In this document: one piece after another, positions 20,767 through 31,581 of the stretch | Layout of the letters: every line of letters starts with the position of its first letter | Position numbering within the stretch: position 1 is the first letter of the stretch | DNA from: Mesotaenium endlicherianum | Taxonomy: Eukaryota; Streptophyta; Zygnematophyceae; Zygnematales; Mesotaeniaceae | DNA length: 64,000 bases | Assembly (NCBI GenBank): GCA_009602735.1 | Contig: WELA01003597.1 | Span: forward strand, 869,081 to 933,080 | Direction: 5' to 3' | Translations under genes and position numbers: made by a program | Notes under the pieces: model-generated | Database searches by the model: none | What the model saw: only the letters and a program-made list of their open reading frames with translations | Told to the model about the DNA's origin: nothing

Positions 20767-21382
20767 TCTGGGAGTTCAGCTTGCTGTGTGCCTCGGAATT
20801 CCTTCTCCTCAAGTCATCTTTCACTTGTCATTAATGACGAGGGCCTTCTTGCATGCGCAGGTTTTGGGGGGCGGGAGGTGGTGGTCTTGGTGCACAAGAT
20901 TCTGTCGACTGACAGCCGTCAACCTGATAAACAGCCCGTCATAAGTGCTTACGTGATGCAGAAGGGTGAAGGGCACGGGGAGCTCTTGCTCACTGTGGAG
21001 CCCATGGAAGTGGACCCTAGCCTCATTCCGCATACCTGCAAGGTTGTTCATGGTGCGCCACCGGGGGGCTAGGAGGAAGAGGGCTGGGTGAAGTCAGAAC
21101 ACGATTTGGTAGTGGAAGGCAAGGAGCCTTACAGGTGTGTAGGTGCTCTCACACAGAACAACGAAGGCCTTTGGAGGAGGGTAACGGCACCACCTAAGTA
21201 CTTCCGACTGGGTACTCCCGACGCAACAAGGGAGGCACACAAATCCAAGAACCTGCCCGTAGTGAACCAGGCCATATTGCGGTTCATGGATGCTTTCAAG
21301 ATCTTCAAAAGAAAGAGCCAGAGTGTCACGGGGTGCTACTACCGCTTGCAGAATCTGGATAGCAGTGTCATCGGGGACACCA
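20767..21382 (+). pseudogene. P1, second part, between elements A and B
   Basis: The frame entering from 4299 continues at 20767 (LGVQLAVCLGIPSPQVIFH), then changes frame. Loss of one G in the G-run near 20865-20872 would account for it. The following frame reads GGREVVVLVHKILSTD and runs to 21382 with one TAG at 21070-21072. It includes VISAYVMQKGEGHGELLLTV and WRRVTAPPKYFRLGTPDATR. At 21382 element B begins. Dropping B and one 5-bp duplication joins this frame to 28218 without a shift, which shows both pieces belong to one gene. Confidence 0.55.
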
Positions 21383-21885
21383 TGTAGTGAAACAGATAGA
21401 TGAAGTACTTAGTGAAATATAATACTTTATCTATTCAAGACAAGGATCTTTGAACACAAGTGGTAGCTTCTTGAAAGAGAGATGCCTTTTTGAAAGTTAA
21501 TATATTTCTGGATTTTGGCAAGTACAAGAGTGATTCTGGAATGTCTTTCTATGTTCTAGCTCTTGTTTATATACTTGCTACATAAGTAATTTCTAGGAAG
21601 GTGTATGTTGATGTGTTGGCACCCAACACATCCCAAAACTTGCCACCTCTTTCTAGAATAATGTACACATGTCCTTTTGACCTAAAAATAGCAGATTTGA
21701 CTTTTGCCACGTGGAGTTCTTCTAGGTCTTTCCTCTAACTTCGAAAATGCCTTAGAAGGTTCAAAGGACATGAACCAAGTCACTAGAGTACCTATTCACA
21801 CTTGAACCCACACAATACTACTCCAAATATATTTGAAAACATTGAAATATATGCAAACTAATATATAATAACTCAAATCACTACA
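21383..21885 (-). repeat. 3' LTR of element B
   Basis: 503 bp, partner of 27710-28212. The outer 7 bp at each end form a short inverted repeat (TGTAGTG with CACTACA). Confidence 0.93.
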
Positions 21886-22767
21886 TCACCCCCCCGATAA
21901 AAAAAGCGACGTCTCGGCGCGTCAAGTCAGGTCTTACACATGTGGAGCAAACTAGTCAACAGTTTCAAGTCAGATGCCACACATGTGAAGAGGACTAGTC
22001 AAAGGCGCCAAGTCAGGTGCTACACATGTAAGGTAGACTAGGCAAGGTCGTAGGTGGTGTGACCTTATTGGCTAGCCTACTCCTTAATGATAAAGAAAAT
22101 TGTACAAGTTGGCCCAGAATCTGCAACAAATTCAAAAATTCATAGCGTCCATAGAATTGCTCCAAATCTAAAAATTTGAGTGCCAGACGGACCGCGTTGG
22201 AGAACTCTACCGGGTCACCAAATTTGAGAGCATTCTAATTTCTGGAGTGTCGTTGAGAGCTGAGAGAGTAGGCACTCCTCCAAATCTGTGCAGAAACTTC
22301 TGAAAATCATAAATCCTTATATACTTCTCCAAATTTTGCAAAGTAAGTCTCAAAATGGGCGCTGTAAAATGTTCTACCAGATTCTTGAGTTTCAAAGCAT
22401 TTCAAGTTAGGGCACAATGTCAGAAGGCATATTCTGCCCTACCAAGGCCAGCAACTTGACCCCCTTCTACTTAGAGCATCATATCTCTACCAGAGTCTTG
22501 AGTTTCAGAGCATTCCAAGTTCAGGGGAGGGCACAATGTGAGAAGGCGTATTCTGCCCTAACAATGCCAGCAGCTTGACCCCCTTCTACTTAGAGCATCA
22601 TATCTCTCTCACCAATGCTCCAAATTGAGCAAACTTGGACTCTGAATGACCGGCTACTTATGGACTACAGCCAGGTTAATTTTCAGAATTTATTAAGTAG
22701 AGACCTATCACCAGTAGCAGTTTTAGTTTTCTTTCTAGAAACTGTGAGAAGAGAAGAGTGTCTAATG
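21886..22767 (-). other. 3' untranslated region of element B with polypurine tract
   Basis: About 880 bp without a gene. Next to the LTR the minus strand has a purine run then GGGGGGGTGA, the polypurine tract. The rest is AT-rich and contains a direct tandem duplication (22373-22606). Confidence 0.7.
22373..22606. repeat. Tandem duplication of about 113 bp in the 3' region of element B
   Basis: Two head-to-tail units start with TCTACCAGA at 22373 and 22486. Both contain GGGCACAATGT and TTCTGCCCTA and end with CTTAGAGCATCATATCTCT. The copies differ by substitutions and a few inserted bases. Confidence 0.85.
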
Positions 22768-24925
22768 TCATTTTTTCCTCTTTCTTGTTCTTGCAGGCTG
22801 CCTCCAAGGGGTCTTCTGCTGCTTCTTGATGGTGGCAGGCTGCCTCCCTGAAGTCTTCGGGCTTCTAGTAGAGAGACTTGGGGCTGGTCCAAGATGGGGG
22901 TTGGCGGCATGGAAGCGCTTCAACTTTCTCTGAACTTTGTCAAGGTAGTGCGCCGCCACCCAACTATTCGCCGGATCTGGATATCCTTTCCACTTGATCA
23001 AGTATTGCTGCTGTCTCCTGAAATTTCTCATAGCTACTATGTCTTCCACTTCGTACTCCAAATGATCATCCACTATTGTTGGGGCTGGTGGGGTTGTCAC
23101 ACGTCCTGGGAACTTGTTGTCGGGTTGCACATATGGCTTGAAGAGGGAAGCGTGGAATACGGGGTCGATGTGCATAGTCTGGGGAAGTTCTAGCTTGAAA
23201 GCAACGGGGTTGACTTGCTGGATAATCTTGAAGGGTCCCAAATACTTGGGAGAGAACTTGCTGCCGGCAGGCCTGTTGTTCAGGGAAATATTCTTGGATG
23301 ATAGTAACACGTTGTCACCCACTCTGTACGTAATTTCTCTTATGGATCTGTTTGCCACTCTTGCATGAGCATCTTGCGCGTTTTGTAGAGCTTTCTTCGC
23401 TGCTGTAAGGGCTGATTCTAATGTCTCCATAACATCTGTGGCTGCAGGTACTTCATCAAGGCCAGCCGTGAAGCTCAGCGGCGTGGTTGGATGGAAGCCA
23501 TAGTTGAGGAAGAATGGGGACTCTTGGGTAGAGGCTTGCGTTGTGTTGTTGTAGGCAAACTCCAGGGGGGTCANNNNNNNNNNNNNNNNNNNNNNNNNNN
23601 NNNNNNNNNNNNNNNNNNNNNNNNNNNNNNNNNNNNNNNNNNNNNNNNNNNNNNNNNNNNNNNNNNNNNNNNNNNNNNNNNNNNNNNNNNNNNNNNNNNN
23701 NNNNNNNNNGTAGACATATCCAGCGATGTGCCCAAGTTCTTGAAGAGATTTTTCCAGAAATGGCTTGTAAATCTTGGATCTCTATCTGACACAATTCTTG
23801 ATGGTAGTCCATGGAGTCGGAAGATGTTGTCAAAGATGAGTCTTGCAAGTTGTGGTGCTGTAGCCTTAGTCGTCGTGGGAATAAAATGAGCCATCTTGGT
23901 AAGTCTGTCCACCACCGTGAGTATTGCATTATGGCCTCGAGGTGTCACGGGCAAGTCCACGATAAGGTCCATTGAGATGTCCGTCCATTGTCTTTCGGGG
24001 ATTGGTAGTGGTTGGAGGAGTCCTCCCGCCTTTTGCGATGATGGCTTGATTCTTTGGCATGTGTCACAGCTCCTGCAGTACTCCTTGACTTGCTTAGACA
24101 TGCCTGGCCAACAATAAGTCCTAGCTAGAACGCCCGTGGTCCTTAGGATTCCAAAGTGTCCTCCAAGATGGTTGTCGTGTGCTTCTCGTAGAAGCAAGAG
24201 CCGGAGGTCTATGTCATAAGGAACACATCTCTGGCCCGTATCTTGCCTCACCCAATAATTGCCTTCTTGCTTCTTGCATGGGTCCAAGGCTGCTTCTCCG
24301 TTCTTGTAGTAAGGGTCTCTTTCATAGGCGGCTGAAAATCGAGCTTCCAGATCTGTCTTCAGGGATACCATCACTGCATTTAATTGCAGTCTTGAGAGGG
24401 GGTCAGCCGGGTTTGTCTTGCCGGGCTGGTACTGAATCGTGATGTTGTATTGTTGCAAGTATCCGCTCCATCTTGCTTGTCTCCTTGAGAGATACGGCTG
24501 CGTTTGGAGGTGCTTTAACGCCTCGTGGTCCGTGGTGACCAGTACTTTGCGTCCTTCAACGTAGCAGCGCCAAACCTTCAAGGCATGTACAATCGCCAAT
24601 GCCTCTCGCTCCGTGGTTGTATAATTTTGCTCGGCTGGATTTAGCTTCCTTGACTCGTAGGCGATGGGCTGCAGTCCCTTGCCTTGGTCTTGAAGCAGGA
24701 TTGCTCCTATTGCATAGGAAGATGCATCGGTGATGACGTGGAAGGGCCAATCTGGGTTTGGACTTGGGAGTGTGAGCACCGGGGATGTGGTCAATCTTCG
24801 CTTTAACTCTTGAAATGCCTCTTCCTCTTTCTCGGTCCATGTATATAGCCTGTCCTATATACAGATATGAGTAGATCTGTCAGGGGGGCTGCTATGTGCG
24901 AGAAGCCTTGGATGAATTTTCTGTA
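22768..24925 (-). pseudogene. pol: Element B pol, second part: RNase H, integrase, chromodomain
   Basis: Follows the TGA at 24928-24926 and a frame change near 24860. RNase H: ITDASSYAIGAILLQ, TEREALAIVHALKVW and VTTDHEALKHL retain the catalytic acidic residues. Integrase: zinc-binding HLGGHFGILRTTG with CRSCDTCQ, then catalytic SMDLIVDLP and VSDRDPRFTSHF. The glutamate region is hidden in the 136-N gap. After the gap, LEFAYNNTTQASTQESPFF continues in the same frame into the DNA-binding C-terminus and a chromodomain (YEVEDIVAMRNFRRQQQYLI, KWKGYPDPANSW), then a basic Pro/Arg/Lys tail to 22768. Except for the gap the frame is open, so this could be one polyprotein with the upstream part if the two defects were absent. 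Confidence 0.85.
23574..23709. other. Assembly gap (136 N) in element B integrase
   Basis: A run of N. By position it should encode the block around the integrase catalytic glutamate. The frame on both sides fits a gap close to its real length. Confidence 0.95.
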
Positions 24926-26470
24926 TCAATTGGCAAATCCCAAGAATGACTGGAGTTCTTTCTTGGTCGTGGGGGTTGGCCATTCCTCCACCACCGTGGT
25001 CTTCTTGGGGTCTATCTTGATGCCATCAGCAGTCACGTGGAGACCTAGGAACTCCACTTCTTGTTTGGCAAACTCGCATTTTGACTCCTTCGCAAACAGC
25101 TTGTTTTGCTTCAATACTTCAAGGACTTCTTTCAAGTGTCTCGCATGCTCTTCAAGGGTCTTGCTGTAGATAAGGATGTCATCGATGAATACCACCACAA
25201 ATCTGTCCAACATGGGCTGAAATATGGTGTTCATCATAGTCATGAAAGTTACTGGCGCGTTGGTGAGTCCAAATGGCAGGACCATGTACTCAACATGTCC
25301 ATATCTTGCCCTGAATGCCGTCTTCTCTATGTCCGGTTCTGCGATGCAAATTTGGTGGTAGCCGCTCCGTAAGTCAATCTTCGTGAAGTACTTGGCTCCA
25401 ACCAGCCGGTCCATGAGCTCATCCATGCGCGGCAGCGGGTATCGATTCTTGATGGTGATCTTGTTGAGGGCGCGATAGTCCACACACATCCTCAAGGTAC
25501 CATCTTTCTTCTTGACAAATAGCACCGGGGCTCCAAATGGCGACTTGCTAGGTCGAATGAAGCCATGCTCCAGTAGCTCCTTGATTTGCTTCTTGACTTT
25601 GTCTAGCTCCGTGTATGACATTTTGAACGTAGGCCGAGAGATGGGCTCGCTTCCGGGCTCCAACTCTATCTTGTGGTCTACGAATCTTTTGGGGGGTAGG
25701 CCCTTGGGCAATTCCGGGGAGAACACTTCTTTGTAGTCCTCTAAGACTTCTTGTATCTCCTTGGGAACGGGGCTGCCTTCTTGACTCTCGATGTCTTTCT
25801 TGATGTCTTTTGGCGTGATCAAGGCCAAAAGAAGCTCGTGTCCCTTCCTCACAAGTCTCTTGAGTTGGAGGGCGGACAATAGTATCTCGTGTGCCGGCTT
25901 CTGGATGTCTTGGGTCTGGATATTCTGGATTGCGCGCAAAATACAGATTCTTGAAGTGATGTCATTCTTGATCTTGATAGTACCGGTCCTCCAATCAACT
26001 TGGGGGTTGTGCTTGGTCAACCAAGGCGTCCCTAGGATGACGTCGTACTTGCCCAATTGCATGGGGGAGAACACTACTCTATCCTTGAAGGACTTGATAG
26101 AGAGTGCCAAGGGGTACGTCTTCTTGGAAGGGGTAGTATAGGAGAATCCATCGGGCATCATAATCTCCTCGTCGTGGTCAAGAGTTCGCATAGTAATACC
26201 GTGCTTGGTGGCAAAATCTGCAGCAATGAAGTTGCCTTGAGCTCCGCTATCCACCAAGATGTGGACCTTCTCTCCTCCAAGGTAACCTCTCAAACTCATT
26301 GGGGCTGGAACGTCGTCTTCAACGGGGGTCTCCACCTCACTTGGCGTGTTGCCTTCTCGTGAAGTGGGTCTTGGGGTGGTAGGCTCCTGGCCTACCGGCG
26401 CTGTCCGTTTTTTGACAACTTTTTGGGGCATGAAAGTGCACGATGGCCCTTTTCCTTGCAATAAAAGCAT
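24926..26470 (-). CDS. pol: Element B protease and reverse transcriptase
   Basis: 514 codons, open from 26470 to TGA 24928-24926. The frame overlaps gag by 79 nt at -1, so it is reached by frameshifting and not by its own start. Protease: [17 protein letters not shown], the DSGA active-site loop, at residues ~110-125. [51 protein letters not shown] and the active site [12 protein letters not shown], with both Asp present. The stop falls in the SFLGFAN block just before the connection to RNase H, where relatives read on through, so it looks like a point mutation. It reverse-transcribes the element RNA in particles and matures the polyprotein. Confidence 0.88.
   Translation of the reverse strand: MLLLQGKGPSCTFMPQKVVKKRTAPVGQEPTTPRPTSREGNTPSEVETPVEDDVPAPMSLRGYLGGEKVHILVDSGAQGNFIAADFATKHGITMRTLDHDEEIMMPDGFSYTTPSKKTYPLALSIKSFKDRVVFSPMQLGKYDVILGTPWLTKHNPQVDWRTGTIKIKNDITSRICILRAIQNIQTQDIQKPAHEILLSALQLKRLVRKGHELLLALITPKDIKKDIESQEGSPVPKEIQEVLEDYKEVFSPELPKGLPPKRFVDHKIELEPGSEPISRPTFKMSYTELDKVKKQIKELLEHGFIRPSKSPFGAPVLFVKKKDGTLRMCVDYRALNKITIKNRYPLPRMDELMDRLVGAKYFTKIDLRSGYHQICIAEPDIEKTAFRARYGHVEYMVLPFGLTNAPVTFMTMMNTIFQPMLDRFVVVFIDDILIYSKTLEEHARHLKEVLEVLKQNKLFAKESKCEFAKQEVEFLGLHVTADGIKIDPKKTTVVEEWPTPTTKKELQSFLGFAN
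26378..26413 (-). promoter_or_regulatory. -1 ribosomal frameshift signal at the element B gag-pol junction
   Basis: On the minus strand the gag frame reads TCA AAA AAC, giving the heptamer A_AAA_AAC at 26413-26407. After a 10-nt spacer a perfect 7-bp stem, GGTAGGC with GCCTACC (26396-26390 and 26384-26378), encloses a 5-nt loop. The gag stop TAG is inside the stem. Shifting -1 gives AAA AAA CGG, exactly the open pol frame. Confidence 0.8.
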
Positions 26471-27672
26471 AGTCCAGCCGTCATGAGAGCTTCTTTTTCA
26501 GCCGGGGAGAGTCTTGCTTTCACTCCTTGCTGGTTTCTTGCATCATAAGTGTCATTGGAGGGTCTTCCACTCTCCCGAGCAGCCGCGGGGTCCCTTTTAA
26601 TAACTCCGATTTCCATGGGTGTGGGTCCAGATTCGGACGTGGAAGGGGCTGCGTACACCCGCGTCGCCGGAAGCCGTGAAGATGGAGGCACGGAGTGCTT
26701 GAAATCCAAGGTATCCACCTTTTGGGCCACTTCAATGATCTTTGAGAAGTCCGTCAAGTCGCGTAATTCCACTTCCTTTGCCACCTTGGGTTTGAGGCCA
26801 AAGATGTAGCGGTCAATCTTCTCCTCGAGAGACATGTTGGGGATCTCAAGAGTGAGGGCGTGAAATCTGGATGTATACTCTTGAACGGACGTCGTTTGCT
26901 TGAGATGGTGGAGCTTTCCTCGGGCAATCTTCTCCGCATTGATGGGCATGAATTGCTTCTTGAGGGCCTCACGAAAATCTGCCCATCTTGCATATGATGG
27001 TGGGGGCTCTTGGCCGAGCATGGGGTGCGCCATAGCTTGATATATAGCCGCTTGATAGTTACGCCACCATGATGTTGCTGCTCCTCTAAGTAAGGTAACG
27101 GCAAAGGGAACGTAGTCCTCCTCGGGTACTTCAAGGAACGCGAGGTACGTCTCCACTTGGTAGAGCCATAAATTCAGGTTGGCACCTTTCCCGGGGTTGA
27201 AAGTGTCGGGTTTGCCGGGCTTGATGAGTTTCCTTGCTCTCGTTGGCTCTTGTGGAGGCGCTTGAGCCGGGGTTGGATTTTGAGCATTGCTCGCAATAGA
27301 GGCAACCATGGCAGCCATAGCTTCTCTTGACGCTTGCACGGTTGCTTCATAGGTGGCCAAGCCCACTTGGTTGTGGACGGTCATTAGGAAGGCTGCCCAC
27401 TCATTTGCGGGAACTCCTTGTGGTGGGGTCAACTTTGCTATAGCGGCTGCCACGGGATTTGACGGTGCTCCTCCTTGTGGTGCTTCTTGTTGTTGCAGAT
27501 TTCCTTGAGTAGGCTCTCCCATCGACGCTGGAGGAGGGTGTACTCCTCCTTGTGGTGCTTCTTATTGTTGCAGATTTTCTTGAGTGGGCTCTCCCATCGG
27601 CGCTGGAGGAGGGTGTCTTGGAGAGGAAGGGCTTCCTTCGAAAGCTTGCTGTTGGTCTTGAGGATCGGCCAT
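26392..27672 (-). CDS. gag: Element B gag
   Basis: The best-supported start is ATG 27522 ([15 protein letters not shown], 376 codons). An older start is probably ATG 27672 ([15 protein letters not shown]), whose frame is the same but is closed by TAA at 27564-27562 in the second copy of a 75-bp repeat. A Retrotrans_gag domain spans about residues 95-240 of the shorter form ([54 protein letters not shown]). A zinc knuckle, [14 protein letters not shown], lies near the end. The ORF ends at TAG 26394-26392 or shifts -1 into pol. Confidence 0.85.
27468..27617. repeat. 75-bp tandem duplication at the start of element B gag
   Basis: Two units, 27468-27542 and 27543-27617, each beginning CTCCTCCTTGTGGTGCTTCTT on the plus strand. 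It encodes a 25-residue repeat including MGEPTQ and LQQ. The distal unit carries the TAA that closes the longer gag frame. Confidence 0.88.
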
Positions 27673-27696
27673 CTTCTTGTGCTACCAAAGTGCCTA

Positions 27697-27709
27697 GCTC
27701 CGATACCAC
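27697..27709 (-). promoter_or_regulatory. Primer binding site of element B
   Basis: The minus strand reads GTGGTATCGGAGC next to the 5' LTR, of the initiator tRNA-Met type. Confidence 0.78.
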
Positions 27710-28212
27710 TGTAGTGAAACAGATAGATAAAGTACTTAGTAAAACAGAATACTTTATCTATTCAAGACAAGGATCTTTGAACACAAGTGGTAGCTTCTTG
27801 AAAGAGAGATGGCTTCTTGAAAGTTAATATATTTCTGGATTTTGGCAAGTACAAGAGTGATTCTGGAATGTCTTTCTATGTTCTAGCTCTTGTTTATATA
27901 CTTGCTACATAAGTAATTTCTAGGAAGGTGTATGTTGATGTGTTGGCACCCAACACATCCCAAAACTTGCCACCTCTTTCTAGAATAATGTACACATGTC
28001 CTTTTGACCTAAAAATGGCACATTTGACTTTTGCCACGTGGAGTTCTTCTAGGTCTTTCGTCTAACTTCGAAAATGCCTTAGAAGGTTCAAAGGACATGA
28101 ACCAAGTCCCTAGAGTACCTATTCACACTTGAATCCACACAATACTACTCCAAATATATTTGAAAACATTGAAATATATGCAAACTAATATATAATAAGT
28201 CAAATCACTACA
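27710..28212 (-). repeat. 5' LTR of element B
   Basis: 503 bp, partner of 21383-21885. Its outer end joins P1 at 28213. Confidence 0.93.
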
Positions 28213-28217
28213 CACAA

Positions 28218-30523
28218 GCATCATTAGGGTCATTGCATTGAGCAGCAAGGACTCTGAGCATGGTGAGGTGCTCCAGTACCTCGTGAGGGAAGACCTGAAG
28301 CAACTACAGGAGGGCGCGGAGATGTATTTCGCTCCACTTGACCGAGTGTGTCTGGTGAGGGTGATGACGCTCTTCTGTCAGGATTTCCCACAGAGGACTA
28401 AGAGTATGATGATGAAGGGACAGTCTTCCGACTTCCTGTGCCCCGTGTATATTGTACACAAGAGTGGGCTCCAAGAATGGAACTTGACGCTGAGTGATGT
28501 TGTGCCGCGCACTGAGGAAGAGGCCAGGCGTTACAAGGTGGAGGTCGGGGAGGCGCGTGAAGAGGCAGCAGCTAAGAAGACATCTTGGGAAGAGGCCAAC
28601 CAAGAGGTGCTAGATGAGAAATTTGGGAAGAAAACAAAGAGGGAGTGTGAGGCAGAGGTGAAGAGGTTGAAGTCAGTTCATGCAGCGTCTGCAAAGAGAT
28701 TGGATGGAGAGGAGAAAGGTCACAGTGGCTATGGATGGGAGAAGAGTCCACTGGAGGAATTGCCCGGGTGGGATCGAATACTCTAGATGCCTTTGGAGCC
28801 TTTTCACCTGTTTGCACTGGGTATCACAAAGGCGTTGGCGGAGAATACATTGGGGAGTGCGGCGCACTGCGCTTGAACGGCTTTCGAGAAGATGGAATTC
28901 AGCTACAGGGCCAACATGGCGAGGGTGAACAAAGGCGACGACAAGGTGAAGAAGCCCATGTACGACCACGGCACTTACACGGGGATGACATTCATGGCCC
29001 TCGCACCCCTCATGCCTCAACTGCTGCGCCCATTTTGTCATCCGAGGGTGCAAACGCTCTACACAAAACAGACCTACTTCAACACGGACAAGTTCAAGCA
29101 CAGGCTGAAGGCACTGAAGCTTTGGGTGAAGCTCTGCGCCCTCATACAGATTTATTTAGCGAGCTCCCTCAGCCAAGGGGACGTCGACGAGATAGAGAGG
29201 CTAGCACAGGACTACCACATAGACTTTGTGCATGCATTCCTTGTGGGAGAGGCCGATGCCGAGGCGAGAGTCACTTAAAAACTCAACGGCGCAAGGCACA
29301 GCCTGCATTCTCTGCTACAATACAGCTCTGCCGTGGAGCAGTACGGCCCTATGGTGCACCTGTGGGGCCAGTCCTTTGAGAACGAGCACAAGCACGGGAA
29401 GAACAACATGCCGACTCTCAATAACAAACATTGCCTGGACAGATCCAAGTGGCTGCTGTATAGGACTCTGGTGAGGATGTGCATGATGGACATCTTCAGG
29501 GGCCACGGTCACACAGTCACTCGGTTCATGGGAATGGCCAAACAAGTGGTGGAGGCTGTGAGAAGAAGCAATTTCATGAGAAGACTCAGTGTTGTAGGAC
29601 CTCATGCGGGGGAAGCAAACACACGCCTAGTGCCAAACAGCGAGGCCGGCGAACTCAGGGAGGTCTACACAAAGTTGCAAGTGGCCTCCATCTTGCTCTG
29701 TTATGGGGCTATCGGCAACGGGTGATGCTCCGACACCTGCCTGCTTCATATTGCATATTCTCGTCGCATGCAATCTTCAAGTCTACTGTGCAAGCCACCG
29801 ACACGGGTGGGAGTTCTTGAGGCATGCAAAGTGGTGATGAATGATTCTCATTCTGTTCCTCCCTCGAAATGCAACTGTGCAACTGGATCGGGAAACACAA
29901 AGATCGTTGCCACATGGAGTTGGAGGGAATTGGACCCACAAAGGAGCACATGGAGTGGAAGTACCGCTCACTCTTGGGGTTCGACAAAAAGATCTTGGGC
30001 GATGGCCTTCAGGAGGACGGGAGCCGGCAAAATGTCTCTGCCAAAGAATGGATTGATGGACGCATATATATGTGCCTCAAGGCTTTAAAGGAGGGCCCAA
30101 GGAGACCTTCAGAGTGGAGGATCACGTGTCGGTAGCCGCCAACGGATTAGCCAGAGGAGCTGAGAGAAAGAACAGGCACGTGTGGATTGCCAGAGAGGAA
30201 AACTCTTCGTGCACGTCATGCACCTCATCCCTCATCCCATGGACAGGCGGGAGAACCTTGGGGGAACCATGGAATATTTATGGGCTCTGAGGAGGTCGCT
30301 GAAGCCTGTACGCGATAGGAGAGGAGGCTTCATCATCGATGAGTTCACAACGTTTTCGGTCTTCACGCTCGAGAAGAATCCAGTCGTCATACCTGCATCC
30401 CAAATCATTATAGCGATGCAGGTGGAGAGGTGCTGCTGGGAGAAGGAGGCTCTACCCAAGTATGTCACCAGATATGATAAGAAGGACATGGGTCGAGATG
30501 TCAATGGAGAGCTGCTCCTTGCC
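28218..30523 (+). pseudogene. P1, C-terminal part: Tnp2-like transposase core, interrupted
   Basis: In frame with 21382 after removal of element B. The frame (positions 2 mod 3) runs on to about 29725 with stops TAG 28784-28786, TGA 28874-28876, TAA 29276-29278 and TGA 29723-29725. It then needs shifts near 29850, 30090 and 30200, and ends where C2 begins. The order of blocks resembles CACTA/Tnp2-type transposases: MMMKGQSSDFLCPVYIVHK then PRTEEEARRYK; SPLEELPGWD followed by EPFHLFALGITKAL (the usual D-P-M-H...G...K block, here Glu for Asp); and VEQYGPMVHLWGQSFENEHK (the YGP...FEN...K block). This assignment is from memory of the family and needs a profile search. P1 could be a domesticated relative rather than a transposon gene. 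Confidence 0.55.
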
Positions 30524-31241
30524 TGAAATGAATGAACTTACCAAATAGGCGACTAACAATTAATAAAGATGTTTATATCCGCAAGTAATCTTTATGCTAT
30601 TTTCTGTTAAATGATTAAACAGCAAAAGGCAACACACTAGCAGTATACTATACTTGCAAGTCAAATGCAAGTAACTAGCATCATTAATGCAATCAGTAAA
30701 CTCATACATAAGCAAGGCTGCAAGGCAGTGCATATCAATGGCTTCTCGCCTTGGATTCAGATATCTCTCGGTATGCTGTACAAGAAAGTTGGCCTCGTTT
30801 CCGAATGTCGAGCTCGAGAGCAATACCTAGCATATGTGCATGGAATGAGTTTACTGCTCAATGGCAAGTGCGATGGCACCGCCTAAACGGGAGTTAGCCA
30901 CGTTGGTAGGACCTCGATTAACCCAATCCACCGCTATCTCTCATCATCCCGAATCGCCATCCAACCTAAGGATGTCATCTGGCCATTCATCTAGCATACC
31001 ACACTTAGATGCATATTTAGGCAGTTGGCTGCTACCGAGTACGGAAGTCAGTTGCCTGTCAAAGAATGTGTCAGCAAGCTGACGTAAGTTGACTTCAACT
31101 TGCTGCTTCCGACTGAGTCATTAAATCAATAATTTTATAAAGTCCAGCAGATTGAATATTCACTAAAGTTCAGCAGGTTGAACTGAATTAACTATTACAA
31201 TTAAATGAATATTACATCTACCAATACACTGATTCATTACA
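30524..31241 (-). repeat. 3' LTR of element C2
   Basis: 718 bp, same family as 9261-9977. Confidence 0.92.
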
Positions 31242-31276
31242 ATCCCTCCAACTTAAATTGTTTTCGCCTCGACAAC
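31242..31276 (-). promoter_or_regulatory. Polypurine tract and adjoining hairpin of C2
   Basis: AAGTTGGAGGGAT on the minus strand abuts the LTR. The hairpin at 31260-31276 has one mismatch (GTTTTCG opposite CGACAAC). Confidence 0.55.
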
Positions 31277-31581
31277 ATCAAACTATAAAAATAGCTTAGT
31301 AAGGAAACTAACAGAACTAACCCCCCACCGCCTGCCTCTTGCTTCAACACTGTTGCCTAGCTGTGGGGATCACTAGTGACAGTGAACTGTCACCTCCACC
31401 CTCAGTCCACTTTCGTTGTGGGGTGCAAACAGAGAGACCTCCAACAAGGCTTGACCGAAAGATGGTTTTGATGTCTAAGGGGTTGTTCCTGGGGCTTCAA
31501 GATCAGGAGACTGAAATTTGGACCTAGATCTAGACAGCCCTCTAGGTTTGTCAGCCGGTCTTCTAAAGAACCCTGTTTGGT

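Larger units (their letters stand above)
21383..28212 (-). mobile_element. Element B: Ty3/gypsy chromovirus, nearly intact, inserted in P1
   Basis: LTRs 21383-21885 and 27710-28212 are both 503 bp, start TGTAGTGAAAC and end CACTACA, and differ at roughly a dozen or so positions by eye. Primer site 27697-27709 and polypurine tract next to 21885 fix the minus orientation. Flanks CACCA (21378-21382) and CACAA (28213-28217) are a 4/5 target duplication. gag and pol overlap in a -1 relation with a strong frameshift signal. Defects seen: an early stop upstream in gag, and a TGA plus a frameshift between RT and RNase H. A 136-nt gap hides the end of the integrase core. Confidence 0.93.

Noticed and set aside
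22768-23430. Separate host chromodomain protein
   Set aside because: Its frame continues the element B integrase across the assembly gap.
3779-29725. Alternative genetic code (TAG/TGA read as amino acids) to explain the in-frame stops of P1
   Set aside because: The frame also needs shifts that no code explains, TAA, TAG and TGA all occur, and the nearby Gag and Pol frames end at normal stops.
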